From Streptomyces sp. NBC_00306 (GTDB lineage: Bacteria > Actinomycetota > Actinomycetes > Streptomycetales > Streptomycetaceae), in the NCBI RefSeq assembly GCF_036169555.1, contig NZ_CP108032.1:1-64000 (forward strand): DNA of 64,000 nt, read 5' to 3'. Made by a program: the position numbers and the translations under genes. The notes under the pieces were generated by a model that saw only the letters and a list, made by a program, of their open reading frames with translations, was not told where the DNA came from and ran no database searches. The first letter of the stretch is position 1. The number at the start of each line of letters is the position of its first letter. Below are positions 1 to 7,719 of the stretch, one piece after another.

Positions 1-172
1 CCACATCGCTGCGCGATGTGCAAGCGAACGACCGTGCTTCGCACGGTCGTTGCGCTCCGCTCCGCGGGAGCGCTGGCGGGACGCTGCGCGTCCCGCTCAC
101 CCTCCTTGCTTCGCAAGGAGGGTGATGCTCCGTCCGCTGCGCTCCCGGAGCCGTGGTGGCTACGCCACCACA
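1..172. repeat. Streptomyces-type telomere, hairpin array (palindromes II onward)
   Basis: Consecutive GC-rich inverted repeats with tiny loops: 2-20, 27-51 (11-bp arms, loop TTC), 52-73, 76-96 (8-bp arms, loop CTGCG), 97-125 (13-bp arms, loop TTC), 127-151 and 153-171 (8-bp arms, loop TAC). Order, spacing and loop style match my recollection of the archetypal telomere of S. coelicolor/S. lividans. There the 3' overhang folds back and the terminal protein Tpg primes end patching with Tap. The usual first palindrome (about 15 bases) is absent, so the assembly stops just short of the DNA end. Weaker inverted repeats continue to about 280 (for example 261-274). Confidence 0.9.
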
Positions 173-280
173 TGGGGTTTTCCGCTTCGCTCCAGACCCC
201 GGACGGGTCCGCTCCGCTCCCCCGCCTTCGGTCCTTCGGCTCCGCCTCCAGGACCTTGAAGCCCGCTGACGCGGGCCGGC

Positions 281-641
281 TGGCTAGGTGGGGAGGGGTG
301 GCTGCTTGTCTTCGGGGTGGGAGTGCATCGAATTGATGCACATGTAGTGTTGGGGAAAATGTTCGATGTCCTCTGGGAGCGGGAAGCGGGCCTGCGGACT
401 GACACGTCCTCAGGCCCGCTTTCGGGGTCTTGTCCTGGTGAGTTCACCGTACAGCGCGAGGAACACCTGCCCGAGGCCGCAGGCGGAGGCTGCCACGGTG
501 GCGCCCTTCCAGATGGCTGCCTGGTTGCTGGCGTCGGCGCCACCTATGCCTTGCCGGTGCACCGCGAGGACCTCAACGCCCCGTCGGACCAGCGGAAGGT
601 CGCGGACCTCTGAGGGGCGGAGGAAGCCCAGGGAGCGGCCG
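281..641. other. Subtelomeric stretch without an intact gene
   Basis: Holds a 7-bp inverted repeat GTGCATC-N5-GATGCAC at 323-341 and a strong hairpin at 385-420. On the minus strand about 424-630 an open frame encodes a short hydrophobic tail (contains GATVAASACGLGQVFLALYG) that ends in RKRA and a stop. It could be the C-terminal remnant of a membrane protein, but no family is recognised. Most Streptomyces chromosome ends carry a helicase gene here; none is visible. Confidence 0.4.
385..420. terminator. Hairpin, probable terminator
   Basis: Perfect 10-bp stem AGCGGGCCTG (385-394) / CAGGCCCGCT (411-420), 16-base loop. Placed beyond the end of the minus-strand remnant and the DUF1398 gene. Confidence 0.5.
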
Positions 642-1055
642 TCAGACTTCGACTGCGGCGTACGTCTCGGTGTAGCTGTCCCCATCGGCCCCGTAGTAGG
701 TGCAGGTCCGCGTGTCCAGGTCAACGTCGTACCAGACCACGCCGGCCTCCCAGCAGCCCTGGACGAACTCGGGGAAGGTGGTCTCGCCCGCCTGGTCCGC
801 GCGCAGCGCTGCAAGGAGCGCTCGGCGGTCGAACCTTGAGACGTTGACCATGCCCGTGACCAGAGGCTCGCCCTGGATGGTGACCGGACCGGCTCCGGTG
901 AGGTAGAGCATCGCATTCGACGGGACAGCCATCCGGCAACGGGTGACCCCGTACTGCCGGAGTGTCTCGGCCAGGTACGGGAAGCCGGCGACCTTGGGTC
1001 GTACAGCAGCTGCACGCTCCATGGCGGCCTCCAGGTTCTTGATCGCGTGATTCAT
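642..1055 (-). CDS. DUF1398 family protein (E. coli YbcV-like)
   Basis: A 137-residue protein of the DUF1398 family, whose members in enterobacteria include the prophage-encoded YbcV. The conserved blocks RPKVAGFPYLAETLRQYGVT, LVTGMVNV, FDRRALLAALRADQAG and TFPEF are all present, so it looks complete. Function of the family is unknown. The start chosen (ATG at 1055) has a GGAG Shine-Dalgarno 6 bases upstream, whereas the ATG at 1061 would directly abut it. It is transcribed divergently from a MarR-type gene across a 109-bp gap that contains a palindromic operator and a TTGCCA-N16-TATATC promoter reading this way. Direct repression by the MarR protein is therefore likely; this last point is inference. 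Confidence 0.85.
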   Translation of the reverse strand: MNHAIKNLEAAMERAAAVRPKVAGFPYLAETLRQYGVTRCRMAVPSNAMLYLTGAGPVTIQGEPLVTGMVNVSRFDRRALLAALRADQAGETTFPEFVQGCWEAGVVWYDVDLDTRTCTYYGADGDSYTETYAAVEV

Positions 1056-1118
1056 GGACATCTCCAGTACGGCGTGGGCGCCGGGCGCGGTTCGCCCGAC
1101 CTCATTGACAATAGATAT

Positions 1119-1141
1119 ACAGAGTGACAACATGTTGGCAA
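1119..1141. promoter_or_regulatory. MarR-type operator over the divergent promoter
   Basis: Pseudo-palindrome TGACAACATGTTGGCA at 1125-1140 (7 of 8 positions symmetric) lies over TTGCCA-N16-TATATC, a promoter for the minus-strand DUF1398 gene. TTGACA at 1105-1110 may serve the plus-strand gene. MarR proteins usually bind such 16-20 bp palindromes between divergent genes. Confidence 0.6.
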
Positions 1142-1164
1142 GTTTGAATCACGAGGGAGCGTGC

Positions 1165-1620
1165 ATGGCTGATGAGATGGCCCTGCTGGTGGCTGACATC
1201 TACGAGGCGGCAGGTCTGCTGCGCCGGTCAGGGGAGGCCATCGCTGGGGCGGAAGGGCAGACGCAGGCTCGGTGGCAGCTGCTGAGTGTCGTCTCCGACA
1301 GCCCGCGGAGCGTGGCGCAGGCGGCCCGACGACTCGGCATCACCCGCCAAGGGGTACAACGTGTCGCCAACGACCTGGTGCGCGAAGACCTGGCGGAATT
1401 CCGGTTCAACCCGGATCACCGAAGCTCTCCGCTCCTCTCGCTCACCCCTGCCGGACAGGAAACCCTGCGGAGGATCACGACCCGAGCTGCTCAGTTCCAC
1501 GAGATGCTCACAGCAGGCATCCCGCCGAACGACATCATCGCTGCTCGCGCACTCCTGCGCCGCCTCATGGATCAGATGCGGCAGCACGAAGACGGAAGCG
1601 ACTCTCGTCAGACCGACTGA
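1165..1620 (+). CDS. MarR family winged-helix regulator
   Basis: 151-residue MarR-type repressor. The winged helix covers about residues 35-100: the recognition helix segment is SVAQAARRLGITRQGVQRVA and the wing is FRFNPDHRSSPLLSLTPAG. These are flanked by helices for dimerisation. Start ATG 1165 is preceded by a GAGGGAG Shine-Dalgarno; upstream in-frame codons would run through the shared promoter. The divergent DUF1398 gene and the palindrome at 1125-1140 are the probable targets, possibly with autoregulation. The ligand is unknown. The truncated dehydrogenase downstream at 1778 may once have belonged to the same regulon. Confidence 0.88.
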   Translation: MADEMALLVADIYEAAGLLRRSGEAIAGAEGQTQARWQLLSVVSDSPRSVAQAARRLGITRQGVQRVANDLVREDLAEFRFNPDHRSSPLLSLTPAGQETLRRITTRAAQFHEMLTAGIPPNDIIAARALLRRLMDQMRQHEDGSDSRQTD

Positions 1621-1777
1621 TCCCTCGCGGCCGGCTCCGTCGCCGACGAGAAGGACCGGCCGCGTTTGCCGGCCGGCCGGAGTTCATCCCATCGCCGCGT
1701 CACTGCCCGACTACCTCGGCAAAAGGCGGCAGATCTCCCGGCGTCTGCCATCCCCGACATCAAGAGGCAGGTGGAGC

Positions 1778-2075
1778 ATGAAGAAGTCAATCCTGATCAC
1801 GGGCGCCACATCCGGCATCGGGCGCGCAGCCACAATCGAGTTCGCCTCGCAGGGCTACCAAGTATTCGCCACCTATCGAGCTGACGACCACCGAGGCGAG
1901 CTCGCGGCCATCGACAACGTCCACCCCATCCGAATGGACGTGACCGATGCTGCCGATCTTGAGCGGGCGTACGCGACCGTTGCGGAGGCGGTGGGAGGAG
2001 ACGGGCTCTACGCCGTGCTCAACAACGCCGGCATCACCTACTCGGCCCCGTTCGAGTACCTCGACGAGAAGCGCG
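1778..2075 (+). pseudogene. Truncated short-chain dehydrogenase/reductase
   Basis: N-terminal 99 residues of a classical SDR: the Rossmann motif TGATSGIG (about residues 7-14), the adenine-side DVT and the structural motif NNAG followed by the start of helix 4. Similarity stops abruptly after about EYLDEKRAR. The catalytic Ser and YxxxK of the family (normally near residues 140-160) are absent, and the frame continues into low-complexity sequence. The rest was removed by a deletion or insertion whose junction is near 2075. Start ATG 1778 has a GGTGGAG Shine-Dalgarno. Not expected to be an active enzyme. Confidence 0.85.
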
Positions 2076-2278
2076 CACGTGAAGGAGGGCCAGGCGGCGC
2101 AGCAGACCGCTGCCGAGCCAGGTCCCGGCCTTCCACGTCCGGGCCATCACCGCCGTGCTGGTGCGCAGATGGTCCTCCACGGCCCTTTTCACGCAGCAAG
2201 CACCACCAGGACCATGCCGAGCCCGGCCCGTGACCGCGGCCAACTGCTCGACAATCCCGCCCTGCTGCGCTGCTGCGC

Positions 2279-2445
2279 GGAGGCCTCGCCGACGGGCCCG
2301 CCCCTGGCGCGCCGCAGGCGGGTCCCGCTCCCCGGCACCGCACGCCCTCCGCCCTCCCGTTCTTTTCGTGTCGGAGAAGGGCTGCAGAGGGGAAGTCAGC
2401 ACTGTCCGAGGTCACCGGACCATCGGTGACCGCCCGCTGACCTCG
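2279..2445. repeat. Dispersed intergenic repeat, copy A
   Basis: Shares a mosaic of blocks with 2592-2765: GGAGGC..CGCCGACG, CTCCGCCC, TCGG(A/G)(A/G)AAGGGCTG followed by AGAGGGGAAGTCAGC, and a closing TGACCTCGCAC. The copies are about 70-80% alike by eye. No coding function is visible. Confidence 0.6.
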
Positions 2446-2591
2446 CACCATGCAGCCACGCATCCAATCGTCCCCGCCGGCCGCTATGACCGATGGTGTG
2501 ACCGTTGCCGTCCCGGCCAGGCCGAGAGCCGAGCTCAAAAACACCCGGCCGGGACGCATCGCCCGGACCGGCTCCGCCCGGCCCCTGGCGC

Positions 2592-2765
2592 GCGGAGGCC
2601 CGCCGACGCGCCCCACCCCGGCGCCGCAGGCCCGCCCCGTCCCCCGACACCGCACACCCTCCGCCCACCCCACCATGATTGTCGGAAAAGGGCTGTAGAG
2701 GGGAAGTCAGCGCCCAGGAAGGTCCCCGACCATGCCGGTGAGGGCCCGGTGACCTCGCACAACGC
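2592..2765. repeat. Dispersed intergenic repeat, copy B
   Basis: Second copy of the element at 2279-2445 in the same orientation, ending with GTGACCTCGCAC. Its first half (GGAGGCCCGCCGACGCGCC ... GGCGCCGCAGGCC ... CCCCGACACC) recurs at 7730-7790. Confidence 0.6.
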
Positions 2766-2795
2766 ACCTGCACAACGCCTGCATCACCGCAGGTC

Positions 2796-2855
2796 AGCGC
2801 AACCCCAACCGCAACCCCAAGAGCAACTGCATGCGCAACCCCAAGCGCAACCGCA
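2796..2855. repeat. 12-bp minisatellite, five units
   Basis: Five head-to-tail 12-base units of the type AGCGCAACCCCA (2796, 2808, 2820, 2832, 2844), the third and fifth diverged. The period is a multiple of three, so each frame reads a four-residue repeat (QPQP-like on the plus strand), but no gene here is convincing. Confidence 0.7.
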
Positions 2856-3473
2856 TACCGCACTCACCAAAGCCCGGTGTCCGCCTACTTGTGCAGGTAC
2901 CCATGCGCCTACTTGCACCCCCACTCGTGCCAGTACTTGTGCACCGGCGACTCACGGCCCCGTAGATCAACGGCACAGCAGCCGGCGGAGCGCACACCGG
3001 AACCGGTGTTGCGCCTCACAGCACTCCCCCACGGAAACGGGCGGGCCAAGCCCCGAACAGTTGACCTCCCATTCAGGGCTTCGCCCCGCCGAGAACATCC
3101 CCGCCCCAGCCCCACCTACAGAAGCCCTGAACCACAAGCAGGGATCCGGGGCTCCCGCCCACTTCGCGGGGACCCAGCTCAACGCACCGGCCACCGCGCC
3201 AGATACTGCGTCGACTCCACCGGTTACCAACAGACCACGCGCGCCCGAGGCGCTACGAAGGGAGCTTGGCGATGACGGGACCATCCCCACGCGTGCGCGG
3301 GGCAGCGGTACAAGGGCGGTGAACTACCTCTGCACCGTGGGGCGGGGAGCAGATGTCGAACCCGGCCACTCGGCCGACGAAGCCGGGACCACCCCCGCGC
3401 TTGCGGAGAGCACAGCTCTTGCCCGCAAGCCCTTCAAGTGTCCTTCTTGGCTTCATCTTGGGGCAGTCTCCCG

Positions 3474-4055
3474 TCACGGCTTTGTTTCTCCGAGAGCGGT
3501 GCGCAGCCAGTCGAGCGGGCCCTGTTTCAGGAGTTCGTCGGCGAGGCGTTGTCCGGTCTCTGTGACGATGCGGGCGCGGCTGTTGTCGATCCAACGCTGC
3601 GCGCTTTCATAGCCCTGTGACAGGTACTCGATGCCTTGGAGCATGCATTCCAGTTTGTCGGCGTCGCGGGCGCAGACTGCTTCGGCGCTTTCGTTTTCCT
3701 CATACTCGGCGACGAGGTCCCGCACGGTCTCTGCCAGTACCTCGGGCATGCCGGCGGTCTGATCGGCTGTGACAGCCTGGGGGTCGGCCGCCGTGCCGTA
3801 CTTCTTTCCCAAGTAGTTGACGTCGCCGGTGCGTGTCTCCTGGGAGTCGTGCCAGACCGCCAAGAATGCTGCGCGGGCCGGGTCGGCTCCTTCGAGCTTG
3901 GCGATGATCGAGGCGATCAGGGACGTGCGCCAGGAGTGCTCTGCGACACTCTCGGGGTCCCGTACCCCAGCCATCCACCAACCGGTGCGCTTCGTTGCCT
4001 TCAACGTCCCTGCCTCGTACAGGAAGTGTGCGACCGCGGACAGGTCGTCAGCCAC
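3474..4055 (-). CDS. HD-domain phosphohydrolase (YfbR/HDDC2-like nucleotidase)
   Basis: 193 residues, full length for the HDDC2/YfbR group of 5'-deoxynucleotidases, metal-dependent enzymes that remove phosphate from (deoxy)nucleoside monophosphates. The metal ligands are visible: His40 in VAEHSWR, His69-Asp70 with Glu73 in WHDSQE, and Asp133 in RDADKLE. Tyr/Leu-rich helices follow. Start is GTG at 4055 with GAGGAG upstream. It begins only 12 bases after the stop of the XRE regulator at 4068, so the two form an operon read toward the telomere. Substrate is inferred from the family only; a role in a nucleotide-depleting response is possible but unproven. Confidence 0.82.
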   Translation of the reverse strand: MADDLSAVAHFLYEAGTLKATKRTGWWMAGVRDPESVAEHSWRTSLIASIIAKLEGADPARAAFLAVWHDSQETRTGDVNYLGKKYGTAADPQAVTADQTAGMPEVLAETVRDLVAEYEENESAEAVCARDADKLECMLQGIEYLSQGYESAQRWIDNSRARIVTETGQRLADELLKQGPLDWLRTALGETKP

Positions 4056-4067
4056 CGTCGTCTCCTC

Positions 4068-5183
4068 TCACGCCTCCGCGAGGCGAATGGCGTATCGAAT
4101 GCCCTCGAGCTCGCGGCGCGCCCGCCTCGAGATCTCTGGGCTATCCAACATCACGGGAAGACGGTCGCGCAGTGCACAAGAGAAGCGAGGTCCGCTGCGC
4201 AGGAGGTTCGGCCGGACGGTGAGCAGCGACCACAGTGTGTGGACGTTGAGGTCGAAGAAGCCGTGGGCGGGGGTGAGGCCGCCTACGAGGTGCTGGAGGA
4301 GCCTGTCGCCCTGCCAGGGGCCGACGTTGGTGGCGATGAAGCTGTCGTCGAGCTGGACATGCGGGGCTTCGCCAATCCAGTACGCCCAGTAGTTCAAATT
4401 CGCGGCTTCGCCGGCCTCGTCATCGTCGAGTGTGCTGGCGATGAAGTGGCTGATGCGGTCGCGGTCACCCTGACGGGCAGCGACGGCGGCGGCCGAACGG
4501 GAGTTGAGCCAGCGGGTTAGCCAGTCATCGGGCCGCTCGGTGCGCTGCTGGTGGACCAGCCACTGCGTTGTGTCCGAGGCGTCGTCGTAGCCGGCCATGT
4601 AGAGGGCCTGGCGGCGCAGGAGAAACTGGGTGCCTTCGCGGGCCTGCTCGGCAGTGCGGCGCATGCGGGAGAAAAAGCGGCGGCGTTCCTCGGCCTGCAG
4701 TTCGGGCTGGTCGGGGACAGGGCCTCGCCGCCGCCGCGGCGCCGTGGGCAGATTCCGCAGCGGGGTGGGCGCCGTCCCGCTGAGTGGCCATGCGAGGACC
4801 TCGACCAGCTCGCGCTGCATCACCCAGACGCCGAGGGGGCTGTCGAACAACGAGATGTCATCGTCGAGAGCGGTGGCGAGCAGCACGTCCGCCTCCATCG
4901 CCCGCTCCAAGGCCAAAAGGAGGGCGGGGCCGGTTCCGAGCTGCATGAGTCGGTGACGGTGGACGAGCATCTGCCCGACGGGCACGGCGGTCAGCGGCCG
5001 ACGGCCGGACTCCCACCCTGCAACGGTGTCGGGCGAGATGTTGAAGGCCTCGGCCAGGGCGTCCTGGGTGTGGCCGAGCTGCTCGCGGATAAGCCGGAAA
5101 ACGTACCGCGAGATGACGCCACTGCGCGGCCGGGACGTGTTGCCCCTACCACCGGTCAGGGCGGAATGCGAGGTGCTGGTCAT
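4068..5183 (-). CDS. XRE family regulator with large C-terminal domain
   Basis: 371 residues. A Cro/C1-type helix-turn-helix lies at about residues 25-80 ([20 protein letters not shown] followed by [14 protein letters not shown]). It is followed by roughly 290 residues, mostly helical, containing a conserved-looking Trp-rich stretch [15 protein letters not shown]. The architecture matches a Streptomyces group of large XRE regulators with unknown C-terminal function, possibly a ligand or partner sensor. It is the first gene of an operon with the HD protein and is divergent from the gene at 5316; the 132-bp gap holds a TATGG-N6-CCATA palindrome. No TTA codon is seen in this gene. Confidence 0.78.
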   Translation of the reverse strand: MTSTSHSALTGGRGNTSRPRSGVISRYVFRLIREQLGHTQDALAEAFNISPDTVAGWESGRRPLTAVPVGQMLVHRHRLMQLGTGPALLLALERAMEADVLLATALDDDISLFDSPLGVWVMQRELVEVLAWPLSGTAPTPLRNLPTAPRRRRGPVPDQPELQAEERRRFFSRMRRTAEQAREGTQFLLRRQALYMAGYDDASDTTQWLVHQQRTERPDDWLTRWLNSRSAAAVAARQGDRDRISHFIASTLDDDEAGEAANLNYWAYWIGEAPHVQLDDSFIATNVGPWQGDRLLQHLVGGLTPAHGFFDLNVHTLWSLLTVRPNLLRSGPRFSCALRDRLPVMLDSPEISRRARRELEGIRYAIRLAEA

Positions 5184-5256
5184 GGCTGCCCCCTTGCCAG
5201 CGGATTTGACGCCGATTACCCGTACTGCCGGTCACTGCAGCCAGCGACCATTGCTC

Positions 5257-5276
5257 CTTATGGTCGAGGCCATAGT
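5257..5276. promoter_or_regulatory. Possible operator between divergent genes
   Basis: TATGG (5259-5263) and CCATA (5270-5274) form an inverted repeat with 6-base spacer, extended imperfectly on both sides. It lies midway between the XRE gene and the plus-strand run starting at 5316, where an XRE protein would control both. Confidence 0.4.
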
Positions 5277-5315
5277 GATGACCGAGCAACACAGCGTAGT
5301 AGGAAGGCCGTCGTC

Positions 5316-5723
5316 GTGAAGACCGAAGAGCTCACCCCGTCAGGGGACGCGCCTCGCGCGTTCATTTACGACCGACACGCGACGGCCACGACCGCAATCC
5401 TCGACATCCGTCTCGACCGCTGCCGCGCCTACGCCTTATCGCAAGGGTGGGACATCGCCGGAGTGTGGCTGGATCTCGGTGATCACGCACTCGGCCACCA
5501 CCGGCCGCAGTTCCACGCTCTGTGCATGGCCATGCAGGAGACGCACGGCCCCGCGATCTGCCTGATCGGCGACTGGGACCGCCTCACGCGCGACCGAGCA
5601 CACGGCGCCGAGATGCGCGACAAAGTGCGGCTCGCCGGCGGCCACTGTGAGACAGCGGAAGGCGAGACGAACCGTTCCAAGGAGCGGGCCTCGTCCTTCG
5701 GATCCTTGAACCCGGCGCTCTGA
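5316..5723 (+). CDS. Serine-recombinase-like N-terminal domain protein, catalytic Ser missing
   Basis: 135 residues resembling the catalytic N-terminal domain of serine resolvases/invertases. Visible are the opening strand FIYDRHAT (where true resolvases have YxRxS), a helix LDRCRAYALSQGW, the GD loop after strand 2, and DWDRLTRDRAHGAEMRDKVRLAGG, which mirrors the KxxRLxR and long-helix region. The catalytic Ser position reads His-Ala-Thr, and the DNA-binding domain is absent, so recombination activity is unlikely; a structural or regulatory role is possible. Start is GTG with AGGAAG upstream. Codon 41 is TTA (5436-5438), so translation should depend on bldA tRNA. First gene of a plus-strand run ending at 7320. 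Confidence 0.65.
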   Translation: MKTEELTPSGDAPRAFIYDRHATATTAILDIRLDRCRAYALSQGWDIAGVWLDLGDHALGHHRPQFHALCMAMQETHGPAICLIGDWDRLTRDRAHGAEMRDKVRLAGGHCETAEGETNRSKERASSFGSLNPAL

Positions 5724-5804
5724 TCATCAACCAGCTGTCGCACTCATCCGGGGTCACCACCGACGGCCACGGCTTATGGGTGCAGCTCCTACCGAGGTGA
5801 CGAC

Positions 5805-6008
5805 GTGACAGAGACCTGCTACCTGTGCGGCAACGAGACCGACGAACCGATCGCCATCGGAATCGCCCACGCGAACTCCGGCCCCGGCCGCACCGTGCAC
5901 GCCTGCCAGCCGTGTCGCCAGGTGAAGCAACTTTTACCCCTCGATCAGCACCCCGCCGGCAGCTACGGCTTCCCGCGATTCGACTACGCGGCCACGGCCG
6001 TCCACTGA
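5805..6008 (+). CDS. Small zinc-ribbon protein
   Basis: 67 residues with two cysteine pairs: CYLCGNE at residues 5-8 and CQPC near residue 34, as in small zinc ribbons. No other domain fits into this length. Start is GTG at 5805 with GAGG 6 bases upstream. It has one TTA codon (5934-5936), like the genes on either side. It sits 81 bases after the recombinase-like gene and 79 bases before the next gene in the same orientation. Function is unknown; nucleic-acid or protein binding is plausible. Confidence 0.65.
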   Translation: MTETCYLCGNETDEPIAIGIAHANSGPGRTVHACQPCRQVKQLLPLDQHPAGSYGFPRFDYAATAVH

Positions 6009-6087
6009 CCCCTCTCAACCCGGCGTGCCTTGCGCCAGGAGTGAGTGGACGCCTCCAACCGGAGGCATCGACATCCAGGAGGAAGAG

Positions 6088-6588
6088 ATGTCCGTTGCGT
6101 TAGAACGCCCTGCCTCAACCCGCACCCGCGACCCGCAGGAACTGCTCAACGCGGTCGCCCCCCACATCACTGAACTCACCGCCAACATCTTCGACTCCGG
6201 CATGAGCCTGTGGGAGCGCGAGATCGCCCTGCTGCTGCGCGACCACACCATGGTCCGCGACATGGCGGAGCGCATCCTCGGCAACGGCGTCATGTACGTC
6301 ATGGGCTCCATCGAGAACCCGGACGTGCACCTCGGCGTCGGCAAGCTCGTCGACATCGGCGTCCATCAACTCATCCTCGACACGCCCGTCTGGTGGGGCA
6401 TCTGCCGCCTGTACAACGGCGGCCGGTTCAAGCACCACGCCCCGTTCATCGAGCGCCGCAGCGACGGCCTGTGCCTGCGGACCGGCGACTTCCTCAAGTC
6501 CCAGGGCTGGGCGATCGACGGGGAGCTGTGGGCCATCGACGGAGCGAGCTGCTCGCCGTGTGACGACAAGGTCCCCGACAGCCACTGA
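6088..6588 (+). CDS. Conserved Streptomyces protein of unknown function (166 aa)
   Basis: Not a known domain to me, although the whole sequence looks familiar as a conserved Streptomyces protein. Features: a helical N-terminal half (LLNAVAPHITELTANIFDSG), a central hydrophobic core around MYVMGSIENPDVHLGVGKL, and a C-terminal CSPCDDKVPDSH, whose CxxC could bind metal or form a disulfide. No signal peptide or membrane span. Codon 5 is TTA (6100-6102), an early position often seen in bldA-controlled genes. Shine-Dalgarno GGAGGAAGAG precedes ATG 6088. The methyltransferase follows 78 bases downstream, so the two probably act together. Confidence 0.7.
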   Translation: MSVALERPASTRTRDPQELLNAVAPHITELTANIFDSGMSLWEREIALLLRDHTMVRDMAERILGNGVMYVMGSIENPDVHLGVGKLVDIGVHQLILDTPVWWGICRLYNGGRFKHHAPFIERRSDGLCLRTGDFLKSQGWAIDGELWAIDGASCSPCDDKVPDSH

Positions 6589-6666
6589 GCCCACTACAGT
6601 CGCCCCTGCCCTCACGGCTCCCCCGAGGGCGGGGGCTCCCTCATACCGACGACCGGAGGAACAGCA

Positions 6667-7320
6667 GTGCCCGTACCCCACGACATCCCCGCCGAGACCG
6701 AGCTCTGGGACGCCTACGCCAAGAGCGCCTTCGACACCGAGGCAGAGCCCTCATTCTGCTGGACCCAGTACGCCGACCACGGCCCGGGACCGGAACTCTT
6801 GGGCTCGCCCGAGTCCGTGCTGGAGATCGGCTGCGGCACCGGCCGCGCACTGGCCCACCTCGCCCAGCAGGGGGTGAAGGCCACGGGGGTGGATCTGTCG
6901 CCGCGAATGGCGGAGCTGGCAGGTGAACGCTGGGCGCCGCTCGGCGTGCGGATCGAGCACGCTGAGGTCCTCGACTGGCTCGCCACCGACCAGGCCCGGT
7001 ACGACGCCGTGTACTCCATCTTCGGCGCGGCCTGGTTCACCGACCCCTCCCGACTCTTCCCACTGGTGCATGAACGTCTCGCGCCGGGCGGCGCATTCGT
7101 GTTCTCCCAACCGCCCGCGATCCCGGGCGCCTACGGACCGCAGGGCATGTACAAGGGCGGCTTCGCCGGGAAAGCCATGTTCACCTACCGATACAGCTAC
7201 AAGCCGGCAGTGTGGGAACGGCACCTACTCCGAGCCGGGTTCACCACGGCAGAGGCCCAGATCGTAGACGCCCCCCACCCCGGGCACATCGGCACCCTCG
7301 TCGCCCGGGCGCGTGCCTGA
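6667..7320 (+). CDS. Class I SAM-dependent methyltransferase
   Basis: 217 residues with a Rossmann-type SAM-binding fold. Motif I VLEIGCGTGR is at 51-60, the acidic residue binding the ribose is in GVDLSP at about 75, motif II is in YDAVYSIFGA, and the post-II region carries LAPGGAFVFS. The acceptor substrate cannot be told from sequence. Start is GTG 6667 with a strong GGAGGA Shine-Dalgarno. Last gene of the run with the recombinase-like, zinc-ribbon and 166-residue proteins. Unlike those three it has no TTA codon, so it could be made when the others are not. Confidence 0.85.
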   Translation: MPVPHDIPAETELWDAYAKSAFDTEAEPSFCWTQYADHGPGPELLGSPESVLEIGCGTGRALAHLAQQGVKATGVDLSPRMAELAGERWAPLGVRIEHAEVLDWLATDQARYDAVYSIFGAAWFTDPSRLFPLVHERLAPGGAFVFSQPPAIPGAYGPQGMYKGGFAGKAMFTYRYSYKPAVWERHLLRAGFTTAEAQIVDAPHPGHIGTLVARARA

Positions 7321-7379
7321 CGACGTAATTCGCCTCGGTCAACCTGCGCCCTCAAGCACAGCAGGCCAACGCCCCATCA

Positions 7380-7540
7380 AAGGTCCAGCCGTGCGGAGCC
7401 TGGACTTGTTCGCGCAGACCGCCCAGGCGTGGCGCCTGGTGGACCACCGGGGCCCCGATGGGCCCGCTGAAGAACGACGCGGTCTTCAACTCGCTGGGGG
7501 TGCGCACCACCACCAACTCGAACCAATTGGTCGCGTGCCT
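7380..7540 (+). pseudogene. Fragment of an unrecognised gene (LGVRTTTN family)
   Basis: Two short coding blocks, LFAQTAQAWRLVDH and then, in another frame, AVFNSLGVRTTTNSNQLVA, resemble blocks at 13990-14130 (LVQTAKW and VLDALGVRMTTNPSELARW). Both copies carry frame breaks. They appear to be decayed pieces of one family I cannot name. Confidence 0.4.
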
Positions 7541-7656
7541 CGACGGCGTCTGTTTCTTGGCATTGTGTTCGTGCTGCACACCGGGATCGCCTGGGCGCAT
7601 CTGCCACAGGAGTTCGGCTTCGGTTCGGGCATGACGTGATGGCGGCGCCTGGCGGC
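7541..7656 (+). pseudogene. IS5-family transposase remnant
   Basis: Encodes RRRLFLGIVFVLHTGIAWAH followed by LPQEFGFGSGMT and then, after an in-frame TGA, WRRLA. This corresponds to the N-terminal signature of IS5-family transposases (helix, HLPQEFGxGSGMTCWRRL), where the expected Cys codon TGC has become TGA. Nothing else of the element remains, so it is a dead fragment. Confidence 0.75.
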
Positions 7657-7719
7657 CGACCTCGGCGCCGCCTACCGGCCCGGTACAGACGGCCCACGTT
7701 CAGCCATCCCATCCCCCAG

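Larger units (their letters stand above)
2076..3473. other. Long stretch without a convincing gene; repeats
   Basis: Long open frames here (the longest, 2155-3612 plus strand) have frequent Pro/Arg/Thr/Cys stretches, no domain and no ribosome site, so I regard them as GC-driven artefacts. The region contains two copies of a dispersed repeat, a 12-bp minisatellite at 2796-2855, and an irregular ACTTGTGCA-rich repeat at about 2885-2945. Confidence 0.5.

Noticed and set aside
2155..3612. 485-residue open frame over the non-coding region
   Set aside because: Low-complexity, Pro/Arg/Thr/Cys-rich, no domain, no Shine-Dalgarno, runs through repeat copies; typical of random frames in 70% GC DNA.
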